In this document: positions 1 through 10,459 of the stretch, in pieces
How the letters are laid out: each line of letters opens with the position of its first letter
How positions within the stretch are numbered: position 1 is the first letter of the stretch
Origin: Symbiodinium natans
Lineage: Eukaryota; Sar; Dinophyceae; Suessiales; Symbiodiniaceae
NCBI GenBank assembly: GCA_905221605.1
Contig: CAJNDS010002468.1
Location: forward strand, 1,229,657 to 1,293,656
Reading direction: 5' to 3'
Length of the DNA stretch: 64,000 nt
Translations under genes and position numbers: made by a program
The notes under the pieces: generated by a model
Told to the model about the DNA's origin: nothing
Database searches by the model: none
The model's input: the letters and a program-made list of their open reading frames with translations, nothing else

Positions 1-41
1 CCCTGGTGCCCATGTGCCTAAGGGTTCCTTCTATCTTCTAG

Positions 42-336
42 AACAGAGAGCTCAAGAAGGACTACTTGGACGGGGAACGATGCCCTAAACCCTAAACACT
101 AAACCCTAAACCCTAACCCCCAATCCCTAACCCCTAACCCCTGAACCCTACGTGCAGGTGTCGTATCATTGGAACAGCGCGAAGAAGTGCTGGGAGGAAG
201 GAGGCAGGTCTGTCAGGGCTTTGAGCTGCAGGGTTCAGGCTGGCTTTAGGGTTTGGGTTTAGGATTTGGGGTTTGGGGTTCCCGTATGTACTTGGAGTAT
301 GACTGGGGGGTACAGGATGACCTGAAGATGTTTCAG
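42..336 (+). CDS. Three exon-like islands of an unrecognised gene
   Basis: Three short stretches read like protein between telomere-type repeats: 42-83 (NRELKKDYLDGERC, preceded by CTAG), 158-211 (VSYHWNSAKKCWEEGGRS, preceded by GCAG) and 286-336 (MYLEYDWGVQDDLKMFQ, followed by GC). Each starts at or near an AG and is charged and aromatic, unlike the translated repeats around it. They could be consecutive exons of a gene entering from the left of the window. I do not recognise the family, and the joins are not proven. Confidence 0.35.
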
Positions 337-806
337 GCTCCAGGATGGGCGGCTTTGGGGTTACGGCCCAACAGTTTCCCTCCCCTCCCCACGCCCCAAT
401 CCAGTCCGAGCTGCTTGAGGCCTACCTGTAAGCCTGAGCTTAGGGTTTTGGGGTTTTGGGTTTAGGGTTTAGGGTTTAGGGTTTAGGGCTTTTCATCAGA
501 GATACTGCACAACTCGGAGGAAGCCTAAACCCAGTAAACCCTAAACCCATGAGACTCTAAAGGGCAGTGGACTTCAAGGCCTTGTGGTTAAGGTTTCCGG
601 GTTTCAGGAGTTTACCCTAAACCTAGTTTTTATATACCCTAAGCCCTCAAACCCAAAACTCTAAACACAAAACCTTAACCCCAAAACTCCCCAAAACCCC
701 TAAACCTGTACCTAAACCCTAAACACTCAACCCTCACAACCAAAATAGGGTCTAAGCTGTGTATATCGTGTGGAGAACTTGGAAGGATTCACTTGGACGT
801 TTATGG

Positions 807-890
807 GGTTTAGGGTTTAGGGTTTAGGGTTTAGGGTTTAGGGTTTAGGGTTTAGGGTTTAGGGTTTAGGGTTTAGGGTTTAGGGTTTAG
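807..890 (+). repeat. Interstitial TTTAGGG array (about 12 copies)
   Basis: An uninterrupted run of TTTAGGG units, the telomeric unit of plants and dinoflagellates. It lies far from any visible chromosome end and abuts a palindromic MITE-like repeat on its right. Confidence 0.9.
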
Positions 891-987
891 AGCACTTCTA
901 AGTAGGGTCACAAGTAGTGTAACGATGGTTATAACCTGTTTTAGTGTACTTGCAACCTACTTCTACGTACACATGAACCTTCAAGTA
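891..987. repeat. MITE-like palindrome, family B
   Basis: About 100 bp ending in ACATGAACCTTCAAGTA, with internal AGTAGGGTCACAAGTAG and GTTATAACC. Family B consensus ends are CTTGGAGGTTCATGGGTACT and its reverse complement. Other copies lie at 9527, 16031, 18931, 19588, 34960, 36756, 38696, 40921, 43936, 46651 and 47898. The left end is eroded by the telomere-type array. A second partial right end follows at 998-1016. Confidence 0.7.
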
Positions 988-1143
988 TATCTTTGACGCA
1001 TGAACCTTGCAAGTATAGTTTTGAGTGTTTCAAGGAGGCCTTTGAACGTAATTGGGCGCAGGATCAAATTTGCATAGGCAGGTGGATGGACAGATCCGAA
1101 ACTGCAAGAGCGAAGGCCGAAGCGCCGAATCTCAACTCGTATC

Positions 1144-2967
1144 ATGTATGGAGGACGGCCACAAACGTGCGAATCACGCACCTGTGCAAGGCACCCTTTT
1201 CACTATAACAGTCAGGCCATGGGGCCGCCAGATGCAACAGCAAGCCAGGTTGCAGCGACGAGTCATGGGCCACTCTCATCTTTGCTTCAGGGAGCTTGTC
1301 GAACGCAAGACTGGCAGCTTGCAGTCCATGTGCTTCAAGACACGCCGCCAAGAGAAAGGGATCAGAAGGCGCTCTCCAAAGTCATCGTGGGCTGCTCGCG
1401 TGCCAAGCAGTGGCAGGTTGCAATCCAAGTTCTTGCAGAGATCACAGTGGCCGAGGTGCGGCCCGACGTCTTCACTTTCAGCGCTGCCATCACGGCATGT
1501 GAGAAAGGCTTTCAGTGGCAGCTTGCGCTGCAACTTCTCTCTGACATGATATCCTTGCGAGTTGATCCAAACGTGTTCAGCTTCAGTTCTGCCATCAGCG
1601 CCTGTGAGAAAGGCGGTGAATGGCAGGTGGCCCTGCATTTGTTGTCGCAGATGCCGACAGCCCGAGTGGTGCCAAACGAGATCAGCTTCAGTGCCGGCAT
1701 CAGCGCATGTGAGAAGAGTGGTGAGTGGCAGATGGCGCTGCATGTGCTTTCGCAGATGCCCATGGCAATGGTGTCGCCAGACGAAATCAACTTCAACGCC
1801 GGCATCAGCGCCTGTGAGAAGGGTGGTGTGTGGCGAATGGCTCTGCAACTACTTGCGCAGATGCCCGTGGCAAGGGTGCTGCCGGACGCAGTCAGCTTCA
1901 GTGCAGGCATCAGCGCCTGTGAGAAGGGTGGTGAGTGGCAAGTGGCTCTGCATTTGCTTTCGCAGATGCCAACGGTCAGAGTGGTGCCAAACGAGATCAG
2001 TTTCAGTGCCTGCATCAGCGCATGTGAGAAGGGTGGTGAGTGGCAGATGGCTCTGCTGTTGCTTTCGCAGATGCCCATGGCAAGCGTGTTGCCAGACAAG
2101 ATCAGTTTCAACGCCGGCATAAGCGCATGCGAGAAGAGCAGTGTGTGGCAGATGGCGCTGCATTTGCTTTCGAAGATGCCCATGGCAAGGGTGTTACCAG
2201 ACAAGATCAGCTTCAATGCTGGCATCAGCGCCTGTGAGAAGGGCAGTGAGTGGCAAACGGCTCTGCATGTGCTTTCGCAGATGCCCATGGCAAGAGTGGT
2301 GCCAGACAACATTAGCTTCAATGCCGGCATCAGCGCATGTGAGAAGGGTGGTGAATGGCAGATGGCTCTGCATTTGCTTTCGCAGATGTCCATGGCAAGA
2401 GTGGTGCCTGACAAAATCAGCTTCAGTTCTGCTATCTGTGCAAGTGGTTCAGCCCGCCTCTGGGAGCTCGGCTTGTCACTGTTTTCGTCGATGAATGCAC
2501 AAACACTGAAGCCTGACACGGCTTCTTACGTCCAAGTGTTGGATGCAGTTTACACACAGAGCGCAGGTTTTCATCTGTTCCGACAGGCGTTGATGAACCA
2601 AGCCTGGCCAGAGATGTTGCGAAAGAACGGAGCCCTGATTGACCTTCACGACCACTCCCCTGGTTCAGCTATGCTGGCCGTGCTTTGGTGGCTGGCCAAC
2701 ATCGTACCAGACAAGCTAGGCAGAGGCGAGGATGAAACATCGTTTGAAATAATTACTGGCTGGGGAAAATCGCGGCGGGCATGGGACACGACAGACGTGC
2801 GGGCTTCGGTACGCAACCTGCTGGACCACTGCGGGCTACGTAACAAGCTCCACCCCCACAACCGCGGCATGGTGCAGATCGATCTGGCAGCAGCTGACTT
2901 GCAGAGGCTCCGCTCATTGTTCCCCGAGCCAAAACGATTGGGTGAGGTTGGGACCCCTCAGCCGTAA
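1144..2967 (+). CDS. PPR-SMR protein, intronless, 607 aa
   Basis: Pentatricopeptide repeat protein with a C-terminal Small MutS Related (SMR) domain. Eleven near-identical 35-residue PPR units run from about residue 80 to 460, with cores such as ISACEKGGEWQMALHLLSQM. The array is also a 105-bp tandem repeat in DNA. The SMR domain follows (about 495-595), with LIDLHDHSPGSA and then IITGWGKSR, the counterparts of the LDLHG and TGxGxHS motifs. By family knowledge such proteins bind RNA, mostly in plastids or mitochondria, and SMR domains are often nucleases. There is an ATG at 1144 and another at 1219 (MGPPDATASQ); I cannot choose between them. No intron is needed. The very even repeats suggest recent expansion or gene conversion. 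Organelle targeting is not evident from the N-terminus. Confidence 0.85.
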   Translation: MYGGRPQTCESRTCARHPFHYNSQAMGPPDATASQVAATSHGPLSSLLQGACRTQDWQLAVHVLQDTPPRERDQKALSKVIVGCSRAKQWQVAIQVLAEITVAEVRPDVFTFSAAITACEKGFQWQLALQLLSDMISLRVDPNVFSFSSAISACEKGGEWQVALHLLSQMPTARVVPNEISFSAGISACEKSGEWQMALHVLSQMPMAMVSPDEINFNAGISACEKGGVWRMALQLLAQMPVARVLPDAVSFSAGISACEKGGEWQVALHLLSQMPTVRVVPNEISFSACISACEKGGEWQMALLLLSQMPMASVLPDKISFNAGISACEKSSVWQMALHLLSKMPMARVLPDKISFNAGISACEKGSEWQTALHVLSQMPMARVVPDNISFNAGISACEKGGEWQMALHLLSQMSMARVVPDKISFSSAICASGSARLWELGLSLFSSMNAQTLKPDTASYVQVLDAVYTQSAGFHLFRQALMNQAWPEMLRKNGALIDLHDHSPGSAMLAVLWWLANIVPDKLGRGEDETSFEIITGWGKSRRAWDTTDVRASVRNLLDHCGLRNKLHPHNRGMVQIDLAAADLQRLRSLFPEPKRLGEVGTPQP

Positions 2968-4165
2968 ACGGCAAGCTGTCATGTCCAGCTGGCAGGTTGT
3001 CCATCATGGTCCCAACCTCACCCAATCGGGCGGACTGTTATTAGCGGTTTAGGGCTTAGGGTTCTTTACATGTGCTGGAAGGTTCCTCGGGTATTTTGAA
3101 CCTACGGACTAAACACACTATGTAGATCTTTTTCAAACCCAGGACCCTAAACTCTAGATCTATAAGCCGAAGACTCTAGCCTCTAACCCAAGACCCTATA
3201 CTAAGGTTCATCGGGCTTAGGGTTTAGGGTTTAGGGTTAAGTAGACCCCAGACCTTCAACCCCTCACGCTCAAATTAAATGGCGGGTAGCATGAATCCCT
3301 TGGAAGATATGGGGGGTTTCCGAAATTCGGCATACCTTTTGGAGGTCCTGATTTTTAGGGAACCTTATTATTTGGGGTCTAGTTTAGGGGTCCCCTATTT
3401 CGTCAACCCCATATAGCCTGGACAAGGTCCGGATGTGGGCGGTAAGCTGCACCGCAACCAAAACTGCCCTCAAAAGAGATGAGTCTCAAGAACTTCCTTA
3501 GCCAATAGTTGAAATTTAGACTTTTTGGGTTTCCTTTTTTTGGTTTGGAGAGAGAAGTAAGAGAAAGCCCCGTCTCAGGGCCTGAGCCCTGCTATTTTTA
3601 GCCTTAGCTGGCTTGAGCAACAGACAATCACATCCAATCACATCCCCCCCGCAAAAACAAAGTGCCCATGATTTTGAGGATCCCCCCCCCCCATCTCAAA
3701 CAGGACAATTTGAGATGCGTTTGCGGTATCTATTGTGCTCTATGGGCACAGACACGTAGACCCGGGTGGAGGGTTGATGATGAAATTGTTGAATGTTTCT
3801 GCAATAAACTGCAACTTCGTTTAGGATTTCTGCGCCGTCGCAGAAGGGTTCTTCAGGATTTTCGTAGTTTGACCCTCCCCCTTCCTAACCTCCATAGTTT
3901 GCTCGCATCCTGGGCAGAATCCTGTGACGAGATTTCCAATGAGCGAGCCGATGCAGTCAGTCGCAAGAAGAAGTTTTGCCAGGCAGGGCTGGTGCTTGCG
4001 GTTTAGGGTTAGGGTTTAGGGTTGAGGCGTCGAGTAAAAGGAGTGTCTACCTGGACTTCCAGAATATACGAATATTGGAACACAGGCCAGTGTGGGGTCC
4101 AGGTAAGGCTTGTGGCCTGGGTCATGTACAGGTTCCAGGCACATTTCGGGGGGGGATGTCTCCAT
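2968..4165. other. Repeat-rich non-coding stretch
   Basis: Degenerate CCCTAAA/TTTAGGG words, a family D palindrome (3298-3421) and AT-rich filler. A possible coiled exon-like stretch (SLLASWAESCDEISNERA) lies at about 3898-3951, but without clear splice borders. I see no confident gene. Confidence 0.5.
3298..3421. repeat. MITE-like palindrome, family D
   Basis: Inverted ends around GGGGGTTTCCGAAATTCGG and CTATTTCGTCAACCCCATAT, with inner GGGGTCCC/GGGAACC words. Related copies are near 14985-15066, 19974-20081, 24199-24299, 30040-30108, 38937-39001, 42918-43002 and 48197-48296. Confidence 0.6.
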
Positions 4166-4181
4166 GATCTCTCCTGCAGTG

Positions 4182-4242
4182 AGGAGGGCCTTTGTCCCGG
4201 TTTTGCTGCTGCATGGCTTCCTAGACAACGGGATGATTCTGC
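4182..4242 (+). CDS. Exon-like island, alpha/beta-hydrolase-like motif
   Basis: It follows CCTGCAG and reads RRAFVPVLLLHGFLDNGMIL. The LLLHGFLDNG string resembles the oxyanion-loop strand (HGF/HGW) of alpha/beta hydrolases. Only one motif is visible, so this may be chance or an isolated exon. The neighbouring islands at 5525 and 5630 could belong to the same gene. Confidence 0.3.
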
Positions 4243-4665
4243 TCGGCTCATCACATCTCATGCTAAACCAGAAGCCCTTTCCTGGGCGGATTTCGCAAGT
4301 TCACCTCCAACGTCATGTCCACAAGTCTTCAACATCCAAGCCATGTGATCACAGAGCACCAAAGCCCCTAGATCCCAACCCTGAACCCACAAACAAGAGG
4401 CGATACCAGGTTTGTTTCCTAAACCAGCCCTAACCCTAAACCCTAAACCCTAAGCCAAAACCCTAAACCCTAAACTCCCTAAAAACCGAGCCGCCAGGCT
4501 GCCACTTCTGCGCCGCAGGCAGCACAGGCCCCCCCTTAAGGTTAGGGTTTGGGGTTTAGGGTTTAGGGTTCTGGGTATACGGTCTTTCTTGTTGTGGGTT
4601 TTGTTGGATTGTGGGCTTGCAGCTTGAGGGCGTGGGCTTACTGTTCACAGCTGTTCTTCGACTCA

Positions 4666-4670
<5 letters not shown>

Positions 4671-4722
<52 letters not shown>
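4671..4722. repeat. (CT)n microsatellite
   Basis: About 26 uninterrupted CT units. Confidence 0.95.
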
Positions 4723-4723
<1 letters not shown>

Positions 4724-5524
4724 GCTTCAGTGTAAGCTCCTCCCAAACCCCCCCCCTCCCCTGCGGCCCTCGGCTCTAGATCTGCTGAGCCCTGTGCCGA
4801 CGCTAAAGAAGCAGAAGCCCTGTGTCCAGGGATCTTTGAAAGCTCCCCCTTGTCCCCGGCCTCCCTCCTCTTGGCCTCATGTTGCCTCGATGTTCCTTGG
4901 CCCCTCAGATCGCTCCAGAATCGGAGAATGCCAGCTCTTGAAGGTTCATGCGTTCTGTATCGGCAAGGTCCTGAACTCTAAACCCTAAAATAAGGGCGAT
5001 GGTTCTCATCGCCAGGTACAGCCATGCTTACCCTACTTCGCAGTCCCTAAACCCTACCCAAGCTCCGGCCATCCCTCACCACGAAACCCCTCAGAATTTT
5101 CCTACCCTCAACCCAACACCCCAACCTGAACTTAAGTTGTCCATACACGGCCCTACAACGGTTTTGGGTTCAGGGTTTAGGGTTGAGGGTCTAGGGTTTA
5201 GGGTTTAGGGTTAAGGCTTCTTCGAGCTGGGACTCCTCTTGGTTGCCAGGCCGCCCTGTCAGATGCAGGTCTCGAGCCTGTCGGCTGAAACCGCGCAGTT
5301 TCGGTTGGGGTTTTCGGGCTAAGGTATGATTCATGTTTAAAACCCAAGGGAATGGCAGTTAACATACTTTGTTTTTGGAGTTCTAAGGGGAGTAAAGTTG
5401 TGGGGTTCGGAGTAAGCCCTGATTACCTTTTTGGGGGGATTTAGGGTCCCGTGTAGTCCCCTTTAAAAGAATAAGGGCACCCCCCTCTACCCAGGTTACT
5501 CTTGGGTCTAGTTGTGTTTCTTAG

Positions 5525-5706
5525 TGTATGTTGCTCTGCTGGACGGGGAAGGTTCCACCAAGTTCGGAAAGGACATTAGGCACTTTGATGCCTACCTTGA
5601 AAACCCTAAACCCTAAACCCTCAGCTGAGGTTCTATTTCGGCTCGTCCTTGGCCTCCGGGGTCCCGGCGGGAAGCATCCTGGACGAGGCCTTCTCCCCGT
5701 GCTCGG
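5525..5706 (+). CDS. Two exon-like islands, unrecognised gene
   Basis: 5525-5601 follows TTAG and reads YVALLDGEGSTKFGKDIR then HFDAYLEN. 5630-5706 follows TGAG and reads FYFGSSLASGVPAGSI then LDEAFSPC. Both have ordinary protein-like composition and stop abruptly at CCCTAAA or TTTAGGG repeats. I infer consecutive exons split by a short repeat-filled intron; the family is unknown. Confidence 0.4.
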
Positions 5707-5779
5707 CTAGGGTTTAGGGTTTAGGGTTTAGGGTTTAGGGTTTAGGGTTTGGGGTTTGGGGTTTAGGGTTTAGGGTTTA
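5707..5779 (+). repeat. Interstitial TTTAGGG array
   Basis: About ten TTTAGGG units with two TTTGGGG variants, directly after the exon-like island at 5630-5706. Confidence 0.9.
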
Positions 5780-5886
5780 AGTTAGCGATGGCAATTAACA
5801 TTTTGGTGTGAGGGTCTGGGTGGGGATCTACGATAATGAGTCTGTTTGTGCAACGGTCTCGGTTCGGGTCTGTGACATGTCTTCAG

Positions 5887-5912
5887 GGGGTGGGGGGGGG
5901 GGGGGGGGGGGG
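5887..5912 (+). repeat. Poly(G) tract
   Basis: A G-run broken by single T bases. It is a possible quadruplex former and is also prone to sequencing length error. Confidence 0.85.
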
Positions 5913-6348
5913 TGGGGTAAGAACCCGATGACTTGTTCTTGGCCATGTCAAGACCCATACTGCATAACTCATACAGAAAACCATAGTAGGCAACCTCACG
6001 CCCACAAGGTGAGAAAAGGCAAATTGTCTGGTCTCGAATAGTCTTACAATAATTAGAATCAGGAATAAGAGGGTACAACCATGACTGAGAAGCCGTATCT
6101 CATTTCACCCTCCCCCCCTCCCGCCCACCCAAAAACCAAACTCATCCTAGGCCATGTACTGACTCGCAGCTACGCATGTACTGACTCATGGTTGCGCATT
6201 CTACCACTCTCCCGCCATCGGCCTGCCACAGAGGCCCTGGGCCAAACATCAACTTCTGACCTCCGATAGTGCCCCCAGGTCGTGCAAGTATCTATCAAAC
6301 CCTAAACCCTAAACGCTTGTGAAAATCCTAAACCCGACCATTTCAACC

Positions 6349-7551
6349 ATGCCTTTGTCAAAAGCCATGGAGGCTGGTTTGGCAGCTGGCATACTCTGGT
6401 GTACATCTAAATTGGCAATGCAGTCCTTTCTTCCTCTCCATCCTGGTTCCTGCCGCGTTCGAGTGATGGGTCAACCGAGGTTCGTATTGCCACGGCTTCA
6501 AAGTGTTAGTTGCATGACCTGCAACGTTCATCGACGGACTCGGTCCTTGACGCTCTCACACGGCTCCAGGGCATCTCGAAGCAGCAGAGGCCGTAGTGTC
6601 AACTATGCAACAAGAGCACGTTGTCAGCCGGCTTGCTTTGCATGCAGCATTGAGCACTCAGCATTCTTGGGAGTAGTTGTGGCAATCTCCGCGGGCGATG
6701 GTCACACTTGTGCCGTGCGAGAAGATGGTCAGCTAGTCTGCTTTGGAGGCAACGACAAAGGACAGTGTGATGTGCCAGCAGACTTGGGACCAGTTGTGGC
6801 AGTGTCCGCGGGCGAAGGCCATACCTGTGCAATTCGAGCAGATGGTCGGCTAGTCTGCTTTGGGGGCAATGAAAATGGACAGTGTGATGTGCCTGCAGAC
6901 CTGGGACCAGTTGCGGAAGTCTCCGCGGGCAGTTCCCATACCTGTGCAATTCGAGCAGATCGTCAACTAGTTTGCTTTGGAGGCAATCGTAGACGAAATG
7001 GACAGTGTGATGTGCCGGAACACTTGGGACCAGTTCTGGCAGTCTCAGCAGGCTATTGTCATACCTGTGCAGTGCGAGCAGATGGTCAGCTAGTCTGCTT
7101 TGGATACAACAGGTATGTACGTTCCAGGTGCGATGTGCCAGCAGACTTGGGGCCTGTGTTGGCAGTCTCAGCAGGTTTTGATCACACCTGTGCAGTGCGA
7201 GCAGATGGTCAACTAGTCTGCTTTGGAGGGACTTGTAATAAAAATGGACACTGCGATATACCGGAAAGCTTGGAATCAGTTCTGGCCGTCTCAGCAGGTT
7301 TTGATCATACCTGTGCAGTGCGAGCAGATGCTCAGCTCGTTTGTTTTGGATACAACAGGTACGGACAGTGTGATGTGCCGGGAGACTTGGGACCAGTTGT
7401 GGCAGTCTCCGCGGGCGGCGGTCATACCTGTGCAATGCGAGAAGATGGCCAGCTAGTTTTCTTCGGAGGCAATCAGAGAAGAAATGAACAGAGCAATGTG
7501 CCGGCAGACCATCCCAAAATCATTCTGCGTGCAAAGGTTACTCTGGTTTAG
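6349..7551 (+). CDS. RCC1-like seven-repeat protein, intronless
   Basis: Seven consecutive repeats of 36-41 residues with the core HTCAVRADGQLVCFGGN followed by GQCDVPADLGP, running from about residue 105 to the end. This is the RCC1 / beta-propeller (RCC1_2-like) motif, and seven units would close one propeller. By family knowledge such propellers bind proteins or chromatin. No catalytic domain is attached, so the partner is unknown. I start at the first true ATG (6349, MPLSKAMEAG); a second is at 6367. The ~100-residue N-terminus is Arg/Ser-rich with Cys pairs. The last repeat is degraded (LVFFGG; SNVP instead of CDVP). No intron is visible. Confidence 0.8.
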   Translation: MPLSKAMEAGLAAGILWCTSKLAMQSFLPLHPGSCRVRVMGQPRFVLPRLQSVSCMTCNVHRRTRSLTLSHGSRASRSSRGRSVNYATRARCQPACFACSIEHSAFLGVVVAISAGDGHTCAVREDGQLVCFGGNDKGQCDVPADLGPVVAVSAGEGHTCAIRADGRLVCFGGNENGQCDVPADLGPVAEVSAGSSHTCAIRADRQLVCFGGNRRRNGQCDVPEHLGPVLAVSAGYCHTCAVRADGQLVCFGYNRYVRSRCDVPADLGPVLAVSAGFDHTCAVRADGQLVCFGGTCNKNGHCDIPESLESVLAVSAGFDHTCAVRADAQLVCFGYNRYGQCDVPGDLGPVVAVSAGGGHTCAMREDGQLVFFGGNQRRNEQSNVPADHPKIILRAKVTLV

Positions 7552-7746
7552 GCTAATAGGGTAAGGGCCTTTTCGGCGAGTTGTACAACCGAGAGCTGGG
7601 TTTAAGGTTTAGGGTTTAAGGTGTAGGGTTTATGGATTGGGGTTACCTCCAACATCGTGATGTAAGAGGTCTCTGTGCCGAAAAAAATTGAACATCAGCA
7701 TCCGCGGACTTGGAGATTCGCGAATAAGGCGGTGGGAGACATTCAC

Positions 7747-7846
7747 TGGGATGTTCCCCCTTATACGAACAGTCCCTAATTGGGACTATAGTACCCCCTA
7801 TTATTATCCCCTTTAAGGACTCTTAGTAGAAGGGGGAACATCCCAA
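7747..7846. repeat. MITE-like palindrome, family A
   Basis: About 100 bp with near-perfect ~31-bp inverted ends: TGGGATGTTCCCCCTTATAC at the left and AAGGGGGAACATCCCAA at the right. The inner AGTCCCTAAT/TTAAGGACT pair also mirrors. The whole unit could fold into one hairpin. Eight copies are present in the window. Confidence 0.8.
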
Positions 7847-7924
7847 AAAGAGTTACACTTTAAGGACATGGGCATTTCCCGTAGTAGAGGTGTACAGGGC
7901 CCCCACACCTAAAGCGTTAAACAT

Positions 7925-8074
7925 GTAAGGTTTAGGGTTTAGGGTTTAGGGTTTAGGGTTTAGGGTTTAGGGTTTAGGGTTTAGGGTTTAGGGTTATTCC
8001 CTTGGGTTCAGGGTTTAGGGTTTAGGGTTTAGGGTTTAGGGTTTAGGGTTTAGGGTTTAGGGTTTAGGGTTTGG
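7925..8074 (+). repeat. Two adjacent interstitial TTTAGGG arrays
   Basis: Roughly 9 and 9 perfect units separated by about 14 bp (ATTCCCTTGGGTTCA). Confidence 0.9.
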
Positions 8075-8791
8075 GGCCGGCATGGGCCCTTTGATTTCCA
8101 GACCTTCCTTCAATACCGCGCCATTCCTGAACCCTAAGTTGCCCTCAAACCCTAAAAGCCGGTGTGATGGTTCATGATGGACTTCATGATGGACATGTCG
8201 GGCCTTCCTATGACTTTAGAGAAACCAGATGGTTCTGGGGCTTCTCACTGAATATTAAATCTACGTGGAATGTACCTGACAAATAAAAGCTCTGGTTTGA
8301 GTTATTCCGTATATTCCTGGAAGCTGACTGTTTCTGATATCATGGCACGGTCGTATAAAACGTGAGCACGTGTATCAGGAGGCCAAACATGTCGCATCCG
8401 ATCTCTCAGTTTGTTTAGGCAGCCCTCCGCAATGCCCGATGCCCTGAATCATTGGCTCAGTTTGCCCTAAACCCTAACCCCTAAACCCTAAACCCTAAGC
8501 CCTAAACCCTAAACCCTAATGACCTGACAGGGGAAGAGCTACGGCAGCGGGAAGGCCCATGGTTCTTCAGACCTTCGGGTTGGCCTCCTCGTAGCCCCAA
8601 AGCATGGCACATCAATGCCTTACCAACTCCAAGACGTCACACGCAGGTACATTCACACAATAAACCCTAAACCCTAAACCCTAAACCCTAAACCCTATTT
8701 CAGTTCAACTCATAAGATCAAAGAATGTAGCAAGCTGTACGGTATTGCTTGCTTTGCTTATTCTGTACCACGTCCTGATTCCTACTCCTAG

Positions 8792-8875
8792 CGGATTACA
8801 GAGGCCAGTGGCATAGACTACGGCTGGCTGTGCGATGGGACACCCATCACTGGCTATGACTTCTCAGGACTGTGG
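8792..8875 (+). CDS. Exon-like island, unrecognised gene
   Basis: Preceded by TCCTAG and followed by GTTGGG. It reads RITEASGIDYGWLCDG then TPITGYDFSGLW. The composition and flanking AG/GT are exon-like. A weaker island lies at about 8521-8640 (DLTGEELRQREGPWFF). The family is not recognised. Confidence 0.4.
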
Positions 8876-8935
8876 GTTGGGGTTCCAGACTGACCTTGGT
8901 CACCGAGCCCTCTGGTCGTAGACTTTAAGTGTGCA

Positions 8936-9062
<127 letters not shown>

Positions 9063-9192
9063 GCTCAAACCCCAAGCCCTGAACCCTAAAGCCTACTGAT
9101 AAGCAACCATGAACCTGCAAGTAACTTCAGTGACTTATAGCGCCCCAGCCAGGTCTCAAGGGCCCTTCTCGAAACTCTGCCCACTGTTGCAG

Positions 9193-9263
9193 GAGGGCGC
9201 CGCGCACCGCCAAGAAGCACCTATGGCTTGACTCTGGGCGCCAAGAGGTTTCGCCCATCGCGC
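9193..9263 (+). CDS. Exon-like island, unrecognised gene
   Basis: Preceded by TTGCAG. It reads RAPRTAKKHLWLDSGR then QEVSPIAP. A possible further island is at about 9685-9759 (VGKTEPKPRNHFDRSNKCK). Weak evidence. Confidence 0.3.
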
Positions 9264-9526
9264 CATTAGAGGGTTTGAGGATTTGAGGCTTTTTTAGACC
9301 AGGGCTGGGGGCGGTGAGCCGGCGCGAGCCTACGGCATAGGTTACTGTAGGGAGGGGCCGCCTGCTTGGGGACGACGCACTGCAAATTTAACAGAGAAAG
9401 CACTGAGTTGGATTCCAACTTGGATTACCCTGTAGAAAATACAGTGGGTGGGGGGGGGGGGGTGCTTCACGTAGGGTTCCCGAAAGCAGGTTCCAAACCC
9501 AAACTGTAAAAATCGTAACTGGCAGC

Positions 9527-9635
9527 ACTTGGAGGTTCATGGGTGTTTTTTAATTTGCTAGGGCTATAAGTGCCCAGAACAAGGTCATAGCCATTGCTAC
9601 CCTGCCTATAACCCTACTTAAGTACCCTCAACCTC
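9527..9635. repeat. MITE-like palindrome, family B
   Basis: Left end CTTGGAGGTTCATGGGT; the right side has CTATAACCCTACTTAAGTACC. The right terminus is degraded into CCTCAACC. Confidence 0.65.
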
Positions 9636-10318
9636 AACCCTAAACCCTAAACACCACTTATAGGCACCCAAGAAGCTGCAAGTGGGAAAGACAGAGCCGA
9701 AGCCCAGGAATCACTTCGACCGCAGCAACAAGTGCAAGTCCGGGACAGACTCGCTTTGAGAGTTTAGGGTTCAGGTTTTAGGCCTCAGGGCGTATACAGA
9801 GTTTGGGGGTTGGGGGCTTTGGGGGTTCATTTGGAGGTATTTTTTCAGGCCCTGTAAGCCATACGCCATAAATGAATTCCTTAAGAGTTGACACCTTCGT
9901 GTCCCGAGTCTAACGACCTCCAAAAATGACAGTTTGGGGTTTAGGGTTTCCAGAAACTAGTCCACGCTCTGACCTTTCTATATCTAAGGGTAGTTTAATG
10001 GTAGGGTATATGAGGGGTATATATTAGGGGTCCCATTTTAAGGGCCCGCACTAAGGGACCATGACACTACCCTAAGAGTGTAGTGGGATATCCGGTAACT
10101 AGTTCCCGAATTGCCTACGAAGAAAGCTAGTGAATCCTATGCACTTACCAGGAAATCTACGCACCCTAAGCCCTAAACTCTAAAAGTAGAGCTCTCACGA
10201 TACTCCGAACTGGGAGCCCAGGTTGACTCAAGCCAGCTTCATCAACCCTAAGCCCGAAAACCCGAAACCTAAACCGTGTGCCCTAAGCCCGAAACCCTAA
10301 ACCTGAATAAAGAAGGAG

Positions 10319-10427
10319 CACCTACCTCCCGGTCACTTGGAAGCTGAACATCCCCAACGGCAAGTACCAGGTTGAGGCATCAGTTTTTCTCTTTTTTTTT
10401 TGGGGGGGGGGGGTTTGGACGGACCCG

Positions 10428-10459
<32 letters not shown>

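Noticed and set aside
1276-2519. Long antisense and alternate-frame ORFs over the PPR arrays (also 25428-26087)
   Set aside because: They are shadows of the 105-bp PPR repeat, as shown by their periodicity and implausible Cys/His/Leu content.
6599-7435. 278-codon antisense frame over the RCC1-like gene
   Set aside because: It mirrors the RCC1 repeat and has no independent motif.
7747-7846. CRISPR-like or riboswitch-like palindromes
   Set aside because: The copies are dispersed, kilobases apart, with inverted ends; this is MITE-like, and the genome is eukaryotic.
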